From: CALFVT01 sp039989855
Lineage (GTDB): Bacteria > Pseudomonadota > Alphaproteobacteria > Caulobacterales > Maricaulaceae
Length of the DNA stretch: 64,000 nt
Direction: 5' to 3'
Assembly (NCBI GenBank): GCA_039989855.1
Contig: JBDXGZ010000002.1
Location: forward strand, 45,337-109,336
Both the position numbers and the translations under genes were made by a program. Positions 18,151 through 27,396 of the stretch are shown here, in pieces (position 1 is the first letter of the stretch; each line of letters opens with the position of its first letter). The notes beneath the pieces are model-generated. The model saw only the letters and a program-made list of their open reading frames with translations, made no database searches and had not been told where the DNA came from.

Positions 18151-19362
18151 ATGCACAAGGCTAAAACATTTGCCACTATTTTGGTTATGTCCATATCGGC
18201 GCCCTCTATGGCGATTGCGGGGTCATATGGACAGACACCGCAAGCTCCAGAGCTATTACCGCCGAGCCCAGTCGCAGGACAATGTTACGCGCGGGTTCAA
18301 ATCCCCGCTCAATATAATACTGGATCTGAAGGTGTTATTGTAGAGGATAGCTATCAGACGGTTCAAGTCTCGGAACCGCAACTTGCAACACATCAAGAGA
18401 ATATCTTGGTGAAAGAAGCGAGTACGCGCTATGAAGTAACGCAACCAAGATACCGGACGGTGAGCGAGAAGGTTCTTATCTCGCCGGCTTATGATAAATT
18501 ATCGGTGACACCGCCGTCGTTTAAAACGATAGAAGAAACGATTTCGACGTCCGCACCGCACCTTGTGTGGAAAAAAGGCAATCCGGGTAAATTAATTGCA
18601 CAGGGTTATACTATTCACGGTACAGCTAATGCTGGCGTCCGCGGACAAGGTTTTGCAAGCACGAGCCAATATGGCGCATCGGGCGGTGAGAAGTGTGGAG
18701 CGACTTGCGAAATTTGGTGTCTTGTTGAAGAGCGTGGTGGAAGCACAAGCTATAACCGTAAGGTCCTTGATAAACCCGCTCAGGTCAGACGTACGCCTGT
18801 TCAAGCGCGCTACCAATCTGTCAGCAAGCAAGTTCTAGCTCAACCGGGCAGTGTTCGAGAAGTTCCTGTTCCGGCTGAATACAGAAGTTTAAATGTTAAA
18901 AAGCTTGTAAGTCCTGGCCGCGAAGATTTTGTCACTGTGCCGCCAAAATATGGTAAAGTGCAAACAAAGGAGCTCGTGTCTCCAGAGCGTTACGAATGGC
19001 GTCAAGTTGTCTGTAAGCCAGGAACAGGCTCGATCAAAGAGTCTCATGAGTACGCACAAACTACGCCACGGGCTAACAGCTATTCATCAGGGTCAAGCTA
19101 TTCATCAGCATCAAGCTATGGGTCGGGGAGCTCTTCTCATTTATCTAGCTCATCTTACGGGCAAAGCGGGACGTCTCATGGGCGTGTAAGCAGCCATAAT
19201 TCTGTTGTCCCTAGTTCTTCATATAATCGTCAAACAACATATGGGGCGCAGCCTTCATCTACGAGTCAAACGTCTACGGACCAAACATCCTCGCGCTCAG
19301 GGGGTGTTTTTTATTACGGAACAGAGCGCCCCGTTCGCACGCCCCATCGCTCAGGTCGTTAA
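18151..19362 (+). CDS. Secreted envelope protein with tandem Tyr-Val-Pro repeats
   Basis: About 403 residues, starting with a signal peptide (MHKAKTFATILVMSISAPSMA). GGGAG upstream supports this start over an in-frame one 45 bases earlier. Two blocks of about 22-residue repeats follow the pattern Y-x-x-V...K-x-L-x-x-P (YRTVSEKVLISPA, YQSVSKQVLAQPG, YRSLNVKKLVSPG, YGKVQTKELVSPE). They are separated by a VWKKG segment and a Cys-rich GEKCGATCEIWCLVEE stretch. Similar repeats occur in OmpA-linked envelope proteins of marine bacteria, but no OmpA domain is present here. The last 100 residues are Ser/Tyr/Gly-rich and probably disordered. Function unknown. Confidence 0.78.
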   Translation: MHKAKTFATILVMSISAPSMAIAGSYGQTPQAPELLPPSPVAGQCYARVQIPAQYNTGSEGVIVEDSYQTVQVSEPQLATHQENILVKEASTRYEVTQPRYRTVSEKVLISPAYDKLSVTPPSFKTIEETISTSAPHLVWKKGNPGKLIAQGYTIHGTANAGVRGQGFASTSQYGASGGEKCGATCEIWCLVEERGGSTSYNRKVLDKPAQVRRTPVQARYQSVSKQVLAQPGSVREVPVPAEYRSLNVKKLVSPGREDFVTVPPKYGKVQTKELVSPERYEWRQVVCKPGTGSIKESHEYAQTTPRANSYSSGSSYSSASSYGSGSSSHLSSSSYGQSGTSHGRVSSHNSVVPSSSYNRQTTYGAQPSSTSQTSTDQTSSRSGGVFYYGTERPVRTPHRSGR

Positions 19363-19388
19363 ATTTTGACGATATAATTTAGATCATG

Positions 19389-19417
19389 AAAAAGCCCGCG
19401 AGATGCGGGCTTTTTTT
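19389..19417. terminator. Bidirectional terminator
   Basis: A stem AGCCCGC/GCGGGCT is flanked by A residues on the left and T residues on the right, so it can stop transcription on both strands between the convergent repeat-protein and symporter genes. Confidence 0.85.
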
Positions 19418-19478
19418 ATGGGTTAGACTGTTTTTAAATATGGAGTTGAGCTGCTGCTAAACTCCATGGGCGATTATT

Positions 19479-20978
19479 TTAGGACGCCGGTTTCTTTTCG
19501 TAGTCTTTAGTTAGTTTAACAACGACCCCTGATAGAGCAAGTAAAGCAATGAGATTAGGGGCTGTCATAGCCGCAGAGGCAACGTCGCCAAGACGCCAGA
19601 TAAAATCAACTTCTTGCATCGCGCCAAACCATACGGCAGCACACCATAAGATTCTAAAGATCATAAAGTTTGTTGCGCCTGTTAAGTATGCAAGCGCACG
19701 TTCGCCGTAATATGACCAACCTAGCACAGTCGTGAAAGAGAAAATCACCATAGCAATGGCAATGATCCACGCCCCACCTGGCAGAGCCTGTGTGAAGGCT
19801 ATAGACGTAAGGGTCGATACATCATCTTTCGTCATATTAGCGCCATTATATAAAGCGAGTGAAAGCTTTTGATCACTGCTTTGGAAGTTCGCAAATGTCC
19901 CGTCCCCCAATTCTGCTATTGACGTAAAGCCAAGACCAGGAAGCGTTAAAATAACGAGGGCCGTCATGGTACATATGATCAAAGTGTCAATGACTGTGCC
20001 TAGCATACCGATACGCGCCTGAGATACAGGGTCTTTAACGGTTGCGGCAGCGTGAGCCATTGGCGCTGAGCCTTGTCCTGCTTCGTTAGAGAAGAGGCCG
20101 CGTGCAACACCGGCACGAATGGCCGCAATGATCATAGCCCCTACGAAACCGCCTGTGGCCGCTTTGCCTGTAAAAGCATATTCGAAGATTGAAGCGAAAG
20201 CGCCTGGAACGGCCTGGTAATTTGTAATGACGATAAATGCAGCCAAAATTATATAAATAACGGCCATCGCGGGGATCAATTTCTCTGCGACTTTACCAAT
20301 ACCCTTAATACCGCCAATGATAACGGCGAATGTTGCCGCGGCAAGTATACCACCTGTAATGATGCCAGGGATGCCACTCTCGCCAACCATGCCAGCAGTT
20401 GCTGTACTCACGGCACCTGCGACAGCATTTGCTTGAATCATGTTGCCTGTTACGAAAGCGGCAAATAAGGCGCCGCATGCAAAGGTCACGGCTAGCCATT
20501 TCCATTTAGGCCCCATTCCACGTTCAATATAATACATAGGGCCACCAACATAAGCGCCTGCTTTATCTTGAGTCCGGAAGTGAACAGCGAGTAAGCTCTC
20601 AGCGTATTTTGTCGTAATCCCAAGGATCGCGACAATCCACATCCAAAATACTGCGCCAGGCCCACCAATGCCAATGGCTGTTGCCACCCCAACAATATTA
20701 CCTGTGCCGACGGTTGCAGCTAAGGCTGTTGCTAAGGCTTGAAAGGGTGAAATTTCGCCTTCACTTCCGCTCGACTTATTAAATAAAGTTTTGAAGCCGG
20801 CAGGCACGCGGCGGATACAGATTGCGGCTGTAATGACGGTCAGGAAAAGTCCTGTCCCAAGTAATAATATGGTGAGAGGACCACTCCATAGAAAGTTACT
20901 AAAGCTCGTTACACCGTTTTTAAAGGCATCCCAGGCGGAATTTGAGCTGGCCTGCATAATTAAATTTTGTATGCGCAT
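19479..20978 (-). CDS. Alanine/glycine:cation symporter (AGCS family)
   Basis: This 499-residue inner-membrane protein has about ten to eleven hydrophobic helices. AGCS signatures are GTGNIVGVATAIGIGGPGAVFWMW near residue 95 and the SNEAGQGSAPMAHAAA segment. It takes up alanine or glycine with sodium. AAGGGAACC upstream of the ATG supports the start at 20978. A bidirectional terminator lies after its stop, and it is divergent from the aminotransferase gene, which may use the imported amino acid. Confidence 0.92.
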   Translation of the reverse strand: MRIQNLIMQASSNSAWDAFKNGVTSFSNFLWSGPLTILLLGTGLFLTVITAAICIRRVPAGFKTLFNKSSGSEGEISPFQALATALAATVGTGNIVGVATAIGIGGPGAVFWMWIVAILGITTKYAESLLAVHFRTQDKAGAYVGGPMYYIERGMGPKWKWLAVTFACGALFAAFVTGNMIQANAVAGAVSTATAGMVGESGIPGIITGGILAAATFAVIIGGIKGIGKVAEKLIPAMAVIYIILAAFIVITNYQAVPGAFASIFEYAFTGKAATGGFVGAMIIAAIRAGVARGLFSNEAGQGSAPMAHAAATVKDPVSQARIGMLGTVIDTLIICTMTALVILTLPGLGFTSIAELGDGTFANFQSSDQKLSLALYNGANMTKDDVSTLTSIAFTQALPGGAWIIAIAMVIFSFTTVLGWSYYGERALAYLTGATNFMIFRILWCAAVWFGAMQEVDFIWRLGDVASAAMTAPNLIALLALSGVVVKLTKDYEKKPAS

Positions 20979-21138
20979 TAGGTTCCCTTAATTTTTTTAA
21001 ATATATTTTCGATGACCATAAGGGGAAATATGCGCCGATCAAGGTATTTAACGTCAAAAGAGCTTTTCAAACCTCTATGATTTAGCTAGGGGCATGGTTT
21101 TAAAGCTTTGAGTCTATGTCTGTGAAAAGGATGAAACC

Positions 21139-22332
21139 ATGTTCGACGCTCTACAGCCCCGCCCTGCTGATGCTATTATGGCGCTAATGGAAATGTGTAA
21201 GGCCGACCCTAACCCCAATAAGATTGACTTGGGTGTTGGTGTTTATAAAGACGAACTGGGACGAACGACGATCCTTGATACGGTTAAAAAGGCTGAAGCC
21301 CTTTGGTTCCAAGAAGAAGAGACTAAAAGCTATATTGGTACAGTTGGGAATAAGCAATTCTCAGAACATATGATGAAGCTGATTTTAGGCGATGATCATG
21401 CGGCCGTCACGGAAGGCCGAATTGGCATGTCTCAAACGGCAGGAGGCAGTGGCGCGTTACGTATGGCGGGTGAGCTGATTAATGAGGCCGCGCCTGATAT
21501 TACACTCTGGGCGTCAACGCCGACATGGGCAAATCATATTCCGTTGATTACATCTGCGGGTGTGAAGATGGACAGCTATCCCTATTATAACCGTGAAACG
21601 CTGAGTGTTGATTTTGATGATATGATTGCGCATTTGAACGCACATGCTGTCGAAGGCGATGCGGTCTTGCTACATGGCTGTTGTCATAACCCAACGGGTG
21701 CTGACCTAACGGAAGCTCAATGGGATGAGCTGGCGCAATTCCTCGCGGATAAGAAACTCGTGCCTTTCGTTGATTTGGCTTATTTTGGCTTAGGTAAAAG
21801 CCTTGAAGATGATGTTTACGGTCTTCGCCGTTTGGTTGACCTTTGCCCTGAAGTAATTATTGCTGCGAGTTGTTCAAAGAATTTCGCCCTTTACCGCGAG
21901 CGGGTCGGGGTTGTGGCCGTTGTGACGCATACGCCTGAGAGGGCCGAGATTATCACAAGTCAATTTGGTAGCATTCAGCGTCGCATTATTTCTATGCCGC
22001 CCGATCACGGCGCAGCTTTGGTCGCGCGTATTTTAGGCGATGATACACTTAAGGCCGAGTGGATGGCCGAAGTCTCTGGCATGTGCGCGCGGATTATTAA
22101 CCTGCGCGGCAATTTGGCCGATGCGATGAACGTGCAAGGCGGGGAGCTGATCTCCCGCGCGGTTCGCAGTCAAAAAGGGATGTTCTCAACCTTGCCATTG
22201 TCCAAGGAGCAAGCGGAGCTTTTACGCTCGCGCCATTCAGTTTACGTGACCAATTCGGGACGTATGAATATGGCAGGTTTGAATATGAATAACATTCCGC
22301 GTCTCGCCGAAGCGCTACTGGACGTTATTTAG
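21139..22332 (+). CDS. Aromatic amino acid / aspartate aminotransferase (class I)
   Basis: This 397-residue PLP enzyme belongs to the AspC/TyrB family. The N-terminus has KIDLGVGVYKDE, the PLP-binding HGCCHNPTGADL, the SCSKNFALYRERVG segment with the Schiff-base Lys, and the C-terminal TNSGRMNMAGL motif with the substrate-carboxylate Arg. It transfers amino groups between aspartate or aromatic amino acids and 2-oxoglutarate. The GMF segment near the C-terminus fits the family. Its end overlaps the convergent ygfZ gene by four bases. Aromatic versus aspartate preference cannot be decided by eye. Confidence 0.9.
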   Translation: MFDALQPRPADAIMALMEMCKADPNPNKIDLGVGVYKDELGRTTILDTVKKAEALWFQEEETKSYIGTVGNKQFSEHMMKLILGDDHAAVTEGRIGMSQTAGGSGALRMAGELINEAAPDITLWASTPTWANHIPLITSAGVKMDSYPYYNRETLSVDFDDMIAHLNAHAVEGDAVLLHGCCHNPTGADLTEAQWDELAQFLADKKLVPFVDLAYFGLGKSLEDDVYGLRRLVDLCPEVIIAASCSKNFALYRERVGVVAVVTHTPERAEIITSQFGSIQRRIISMPPDHGAALVARILGDDTLKAEWMAEVSGMCARIINLRGNLADAMNVQGGELISRAVRSQKGMFSTLPLSKEQAELLRSRHSVYVTNSGRMNMAGLNMNNIPRLAEALLDVI

Positions 22333-23114
22333 GCGGTTGGAGCGTCTATAATTTCAAGAGAGATTTTATTATCTGGGCCGCCTGTCATGGGCGGCTCTTT
22401 TGTTTGTGCTAAGCGGTCAAGGCGAAGCATCGCCATAGCGGTATGGCCTGACGCGTAAAGAATGTCTCCGACCACACGCTCGCCGCAATAGATTTTCCCA
22501 AGTTCTAAGGGGGCTTGCGCTCTCACAGCTTGCATCCGTTTGCGAATATCGGTTTTACGGTGCATACGGCTAGCCACTTCTTGACCGACAAAACAGCCCT
22601 TTTTGAAATCCACCCCGTTGAGTTGATCCATATTGGCGTTGGCTGGGAAAGTCGTTTCCGTCTCAAAATCATAGTGGCTATCGGGAATGGATAGGCCGAG
22701 ACGGTGGAGATCATACTCATTTGTTGTGGCAGTAGTTTCGATAATATCTTGGGTGATGAGCCGTTGCCCAAGCTCCGCACGGCGCGGGTCTGTCTCGCCA
22801 ATGTCCCCATGACCATCCCATAGGGTGTAGATGTGGTAGGTCTCAGATACATCCGTAACCTCAATCTTCTCGCGCAGCTTATACATTTTAAGCCGCTTGA
22901 AGAGGAGGGCTGCGAATTTTGGCGCGGTATCAAGCAGGAGGTCGTCTCCATTACGGCTTATGAAAAAGTCAGCAATAATTTTGCCTTGCGGCGTTAACAA
23001 CGCGGCGAAGGTGAGGGGGGCGTCGAGATTATTGGTAATAAGCCCTTCAAACCAAGGGCGAAGATTATCCCCCGAAAGGTGGAATATTGTCCGCTCTAGC
23101 TTTGCAATGGGCAT
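22329..23114 (-). CDS. ygfZ: Folate-dependent Fe-S repair protein YgfZ/GcvT-like
   Basis: This 261-residue protein of the YgfZ family has the diagnostic KGCFVGQEVASRMHRK motif (K-G-C-[YF]-[VI]-G-Q-E) near residue 168. YgfZ binds tetrahydrofolate and helps maintain some Fe-S enzymes. Its ATG follows the stop of pyrC with no spacer, so the two genes form a tight operon, translated pyrC first. The C-terminal half is the GcvT-type barrel. It converges with the aminotransferase gene. Confidence 0.9.
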   Translation of the reverse strand: MPIAKLERTIFHLSGDNLRPWFEGLITNNLDAPLTFAALLTPQGKIIADFFISRNGDDLLLDTAPKFAALLFKRLKMYKLREKIEVTDVSETYHIYTLWDGHGDIGETDPRRAELGQRLITQDIIETTATTNEYDLHRLGLSIPDSHYDFETETTFPANANMDQLNGVDFKKGCFVGQEVASRMHRKTDIRKRMQAVRAQAPLELGKIYCGERVVGDILYASGHTAMAMLRLDRLAQTKEPPMTGGPDNKISLEIIDAPTA

Positions 23115-24149
23115 TTAGCTGAGGCTCCACGCCAGTGTCTCACCTGCGTGGAACGGAACAAGCTCTTCGCCGCCCAAGCTGAGGCGTTCAGGCACGGCTT
23201 GTGGGTTGCGTGTTAACGTGATGGTGCTGTCATTGGTTGGAAGACCGTAAAAGGCGGGACCGTTGAGCGAGGCAAAGGCTTCGAGCTTGTCGAGTGCATT
23301 TTCCTCGTCAAAGGTTTTGGCGTAGCTTTCGATGGCGTGGGGGGCGTTGAAAATCCCCGCACAGCCGCAGGCGCTTTCTTTCGCGCCGACTGCATGAGGG
23401 GCCGTATCCGTGCCGAGGAAAAATTTAGCATGGCCAGATGTGGCAGCTTTGCGTAGGGCCAAACGGTGACGTTCACGCTTGGCGATCGGCAAGCAGTAGA
23501 AATGCGGACGGATGCCACCTTTGAACATGGCGTTACGGTTAAAGTCCAAATGATGCGGCGTAATCGTCGCGCCGATATTAGCAGAGGATTCGGCGACAAA
23601 TTCCGCCGCTTCTTGGGTGGTGATATGTTCAAATACGATTTTTAATTCGGGGTAATCATTGGCAAGGCCGATCATAACCTCATCAATGAACACGGCTTCG
23701 CGGTCAAAAATATCAACGTCTGCGTGGGTCACTTCGCCGTGGACTAAAAGCGGCATGCCGATCTCTTGCATAACCTCAAGCACGCGCTTGATGTTATTAA
23801 CATCACTGACCCCGTGGGTGGAATTAGTCGTGGCATTGGCAGGGTAAAGCTTGGCCGCCGTGAAGACGCCCTCTGCGTGACCACGGCGCATTTCGTCCGC
23901 GTCAATAGTGTCCGTGAGATAAGCGGTTATCAGCGGGGTGAAATCAAGCGTCGGGTCAAGTGCCGCCATGATACGGTCGCGGTAAGCCCGTCCTGCTGCC
24001 GCTGTTGTTACGGGCGGTTTAAGATTCGGCATAATAATCGCCCGTCCAAATTGACGCGCGGTATAATTGACAACGCCCTTCAGCATATCTCCATCGCGGA
24101 GGTGAACATGCCAATCGTCTGGGCGGATAAGGGTAATGGAATCTGTCAT
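23115..24149 (-). CDS. pyrC: Dihydroorotase (class II)
   Basis: This enzyme of about 344 residues closes N-carbamoyl-aspartate to dihydroorotate in pyrimidine synthesis. The zinc motif DDWHVHLRDG lies near the N-terminus, HGE (in LLVHGEVT) and HIT supply further ligands, LGTDTAPHA holds the catalytic Asp, and the CGCAGIF segment is typical of the E. coli-like class. The longest frame starts at 24176, but the second Met (MTDSITLIRPDDW) matches the family's usual N-terminus. It runs directly into ygfZ. Confidence 0.93.
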   Translation of the reverse strand: MTDSITLIRPDDWHVHLRDGDMLKGVVNYTARQFGRAIIMPNLKPPVTTAAAGRAYRDRIMAALDPTLDFTPLITAYLTDTIDADEMRRGHAEGVFTAAKLYPANATTNSTHGVSDVNNIKRVLEVMQEIGMPLLVHGEVTHADVDIFDREAVFIDEVMIGLANDYPELKIVFEHITTQEAAEFVAESSANIGATITPHHLDFNRNAMFKGGIRPHFYCLPIAKRERHRLALRKAATSGHAKFFLGTDTAPHAVGAKESACGCAGIFNAPHAIESYAKTFDEENALDKLEAFASLNGPAFYGLPTNDSTITLTRNPQAVPERLSLGGEELVPFHAGETLAWSLS

Positions 24150-24249
24150 GGGGTTGAGGTAGGCGTTTGAGGGCAAGAATGCAAGATCAAGCCTACTAAG
24201 TCGCGCTTATAAATTGACGCTCACGTTCAAACCCCTTAGACACCGCCTT

Positions 24250-25314
24250 ATGCATATTCCAGATAGTAAACTCGCCCAAGTTGTTGACCGCTTTGAACAT
24301 ATCGAAGCGCGTATGGGCGTGACCACAGAAACAAGTGAAATTGTTAAACTCGGTAAAGATTACGCCGAGCTTCGCCCGATTGTTGAAGGGGTGCGAAAGC
24401 TGCAATCTGTCCGCGCCGAGATGGAAGACCTTGAGGTCATGTTGGATGACCCTGAAATGGGACCGATGGCGAAAGAAGAGCTTCAATCTCTCAAAGATAG
24501 CCTGCCTGCGCTTGAACATGATGTGTCGATTTTGCTCTTACCGAAAGATAAGGATGATAATGCCTCTATTGTGCTTGAAATACGCGCAGGGACAGGCGGG
24601 GATGAAGCGGCGATTTTTGCGGGTGACCTATACCGTATGTATGCGCGCTACGCGCAGATCATGGGGTGGAAAGTGACGATTGAAACCGAAGCCGAAGCCG
24701 ATATGGGCGGCTATAAGGAAATTGTCGCCTCTGTGTCGGGCGCGGGTGTTTACGGGATGCTCAAATTTGAGTCCGGGGTTCACCGCGTGCAGCGCGTGCC
24801 TGTCACGGAAACGCAAGGCCGTATTCATACATCTGCTGCGACGGTGGCAGTTTTACCAGAGCCTGAAGATATTGATATTGGCTTTTCTATGGGTGATGTG
24901 CGCGTTGATACCATGCGTGCGTCAGGCGCAGGTGGTCAGCATGTTAACAAAACGGACTCGGCTGTGCGGATGACCCATATTCCCACAGGGGTTGTTGTTG
25001 TTTGCGACGCGAAGTCTCAACATATGAACCGCGCCAATGCGGAGCGTCTTTTGAAGATGAAGCTCTACGATATAGAAAAGCAGCGCATTGACGCCGAACG
25101 CTCTGAAGAGCGTAAAGGCCAAGTGGGTTCAGGCGACCGCTCAGAGCGGATTCGGACTTATAATTACCCGCAAGGACGGGTGACTGACCACCGCATTAAT
25201 TTGACGCTTTATAAGCTTGATAAGATCGTCGCAGGTGATGAACTTGGGGATGTGGTCAATGCTTTGATTGCTGAAGACCAAGCGGCGCGCCTCGCGGAGA
25301 TGGCGGATAGCTAA
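24250..25314 (+). CDS. prfA: Peptide chain release factor 1
   Basis: This 354-residue class I release factor ends translation at UAA and UAG. The catalytic GGQ lies in GAGGQHVNKTDSA, and the codon-recognition tripeptide is PVT in QRVPVTETQGR, which marks RF1 and not RF2 (SPF). The ATG at 24250 gives the usual length; an upstream TTG in frame at 24214 is less likely. The methyltransferase gene prmC, often next to prfA, is not here. A bidirectional terminator follows. Confidence 0.95.
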   Translation: MHIPDSKLAQVVDRFEHIEARMGVTTETSEIVKLGKDYAELRPIVEGVRKLQSVRAEMEDLEVMLDDPEMGPMAKEELQSLKDSLPALEHDVSILLLPKDKDDNASIVLEIRAGTGGDEAAIFAGDLYRMYARYAQIMGWKVTIETEAEADMGGYKEIVASVSGAGVYGMLKFESGVHRVQRVPVTETQGRIHTSAATVAVLPEPEDIDIGFSMGDVRVDTMRASGAGGQHVNKTDSAVRMTHIPTGVVVVCDAKSQHMNRANAERLLKMKLYDIEKQRIDAERSEERKGQVGSGDRSERIRTYNYPQGRVTDHRINLTLYKLDKIVAGDELGDVVNALIAEDQAARLAEMADS

Positions 25315-25317
25315 TGT

Positions 25318-25344
25318 AAAAAGGCTCCGATTAAGGAGCCTTTT
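25318..25344. terminator. Bidirectional terminator
   Basis: A stem GGCTCC/GGAGCC with a six-base loop, five A residues on the left and four T residues on the right, lies between the convergent prfA and peptidase genes. Confidence 0.8.
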
Positions 25345-25352
25345 GCATGTCT

Positions 25353-27317
25353 TTATTTTTGGATATGGGGACTTTCGCCCATATGCTCTCTAAGAAATTT
25401 ATCCATCTCCTGATAGAACTCAACGGCGTTTTTCTCATTTGATAAATAATGGTCTTCTTTCTCAAATTCGACAGCCGTGACGTCAGCGGATGATTTTTTA
25501 AGTCCGCGTTTCATGCGTTTGAATTGGTCGAAATGAACCGCTTGGTCATATTTCCCGTGAGCGATAAACGTTGGAACTTTCATTTCAGAGGCGCGTTTAG
25601 CGGGTGAGTATTGTTTCAATTCTTTTCGGTTATCAAAGCCTGCGAGGATTGAGTTTTTCGAACGAATGCCGCCAAACCGGTATTTTTTCTCATCATTGAT
25701 TAAATCCTTAAGGTCTGTAACGCCTGCCATGCTAAGCACGCAGCTATAAAGGTCAGGGTTTTCAATCGCTTCCATTAGGGCGGCGTAACCGCCAAATGAC
25801 CAGCCTGCGACACATAGCTTATCTGGGTTGGTATATCCTTTTTCAACGAGCCAGCGTGCGCCGTCTTCCACGTCATTGAGCATAAGAACCCAGTTTTCAC
25901 GCCCCGCATTTTCATAGGCTTCACCATAACCGGCAGAGCCACGGAAGTTCATTTGTAATACGCCGTAACCGCGTGTGGCAAAGAATTGTGAATAGGTATC
26001 AAAGCGTTTGCTTGTTCTCGCATATGGGCCACCGTGAGGAAGAACAATGAAGGGAAGATCTTTTAAGTCCTTACCGTCAAGAGTCGGAGGAATTGTCACA
26101 AAAGCTGGAATTTTAGCTCCGTCTCGTGCCGTATATTTCACGCTTACAACGACGCCTAGATTATTAGGGTTTAAGTCTTCACGGTATTTAGCTAGTAAAT
26201 TTTCCTCCATGGTTCGAGCATCAACCATCATCAAATAGCCTGGATCGTATGCATTAGATATGCGATATATAAGTGTCTTCTTATCTGCGGATTGATCAAT
26301 AAAGTCGATCGTGAAGCCTTTATGTTTACGTCTTAAGCGATCGAGTGTTGTTGCATATTCGTCAAAAATTTCGACTTCGCTCGTTTCTGCCGTATATCGA
26401 GCGCCGATGACATCGCTCCCATCTGCATTTAAAACAATACCCGCCGCATCATATGTTTCATTCTCATAGAGTGTCCGTGTGTAGGACTTTTTAGCGAGAT
26501 CATAAATATAGAGGCCCGTTGTGTTTTTACCGCTGCGGCGCGTGCCAACAATCATCTCATTTTTATTTTTCATAAAACCATGGATTGAAACACCAGCGTT
26601 TAGGTCTGGGTATTTTGTTGAGTCGACCCATTTGCCGCTCTCAATATCCTTAATGATCATTTTATAGCGGATTTCATCCTGATGGTTTTCGTCTAACCCT
26701 TGTCCAACCCGCACGTCGCCTGTTAGGTCAGTTTCCCACCATTGTACGTTTTTCCGTCCACGGCTTACAGTTTTGTACTCTCCTGTGGCAACATTGACAC
26801 GTTTGACATCAGGCTCTTCATTATTGTCATTTGCATTTGAAAAAGCCATTAATATATGGTCTGGATCGTCAGCTAAAAAATCGACAACATTGTTACTGAA
26901 TTGTCGGAAAGTGCCTCTTTTTGGTTGGACTAAAAATTTTCCCTTCATTGTATTTGAATCAAATGTATAAATTAGCCCAACTTGTATTGGGAGCTTTTGG
27001 TAAACTTGGCTTCGAGTCACATCGATAAGAACTTGCGTGTCATTGGCCCACTTAACCCACCCCGGAATGATCTGTTCACCAATTCCTATGACACGGGGTT
27101 CTGTGTTCTTCCCCGTTAAATCAACAACCCTAACATACCATCCCCCTTTATGGCTTTCTATAATGGCTATCTGCGTCGCGTCAGGGGAAAGAGCCGCATC
27201 TGCTATGCGGGCATTTTTGCCGAACATATCGGCCGCAGGCGCTTTTGCGAGTGCTGAGCCTGTGATGAAAACCGTAGCAAAAATTATAGATATAATGGTT
27301 GTGATTGTGTATTTCAC
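25353..27317 (-). CDS. S9 family prolyl oligopeptidase (secreted)
   Basis: A 654-residue serine peptidase with a signal peptide (about 1-24), a beta-propeller N-terminal part and a C-terminal alpha/beta-hydrolase domain. The nucleophile Ser lies in AGWSFGGYAALM, the acid in HGKYDQAVHFDQ and the His in EKEDHYLS near the end. The order fits dipeptidyl-peptidase/acylaminoacyl-peptidase relatives that cleave short peptides in the periplasm. It is a single gene convergent with prfA and ends at the shared terminator. Confidence 0.9.
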   Translation of the reverse strand: MKYTITTIISIIFATVFITGSALAKAPAADMFGKNARIADAALSPDATQIAIIESHKGGWYVRVVDLTGKNTEPRVIGIGEQIIPGWVKWANDTQVLIDVTRSQVYQKLPIQVGLIYTFDSNTMKGKFLVQPKRGTFRQFSNNVVDFLADDPDHILMAFSNANDNNEEPDVKRVNVATGEYKTVSRGRKNVQWWETDLTGDVRVGQGLDENHQDEIRYKMIIKDIESGKWVDSTKYPDLNAGVSIHGFMKNKNEMIVGTRRSGKNTTGLYIYDLAKKSYTRTLYENETYDAAGIVLNADGSDVIGARYTAETSEVEIFDEYATTLDRLRRKHKGFTIDFIDQSADKKTLIYRISNAYDPGYLMMVDARTMEENLLAKYREDLNPNNLGVVVSVKYTARDGAKIPAFVTIPPTLDGKDLKDLPFIVLPHGGPYARTSKRFDTYSQFFATRGYGVLQMNFRGSAGYGEAYENAGRENWVLMLNDVEDGARWLVEKGYTNPDKLCVAGWSFGGYAALMEAIENPDLYSCVLSMAGVTDLKDLINDEKKYRFGGIRSKNSILAGFDNRKELKQYSPAKRASEMKVPTFIAHGKYDQAVHFDQFKRMKRGLKKSSADVTAVEFEKEDHYLSNEKNAVEFYQEMDKFLREHMGESPHIQK

Positions 27318-27396
27318 GACTTCCCTCCAAACGTGATAGGCTCGTATGCTGAACCTGGCATAATGTAAAACCAGCTTAGGTGTCTTAGAGGTTGTG

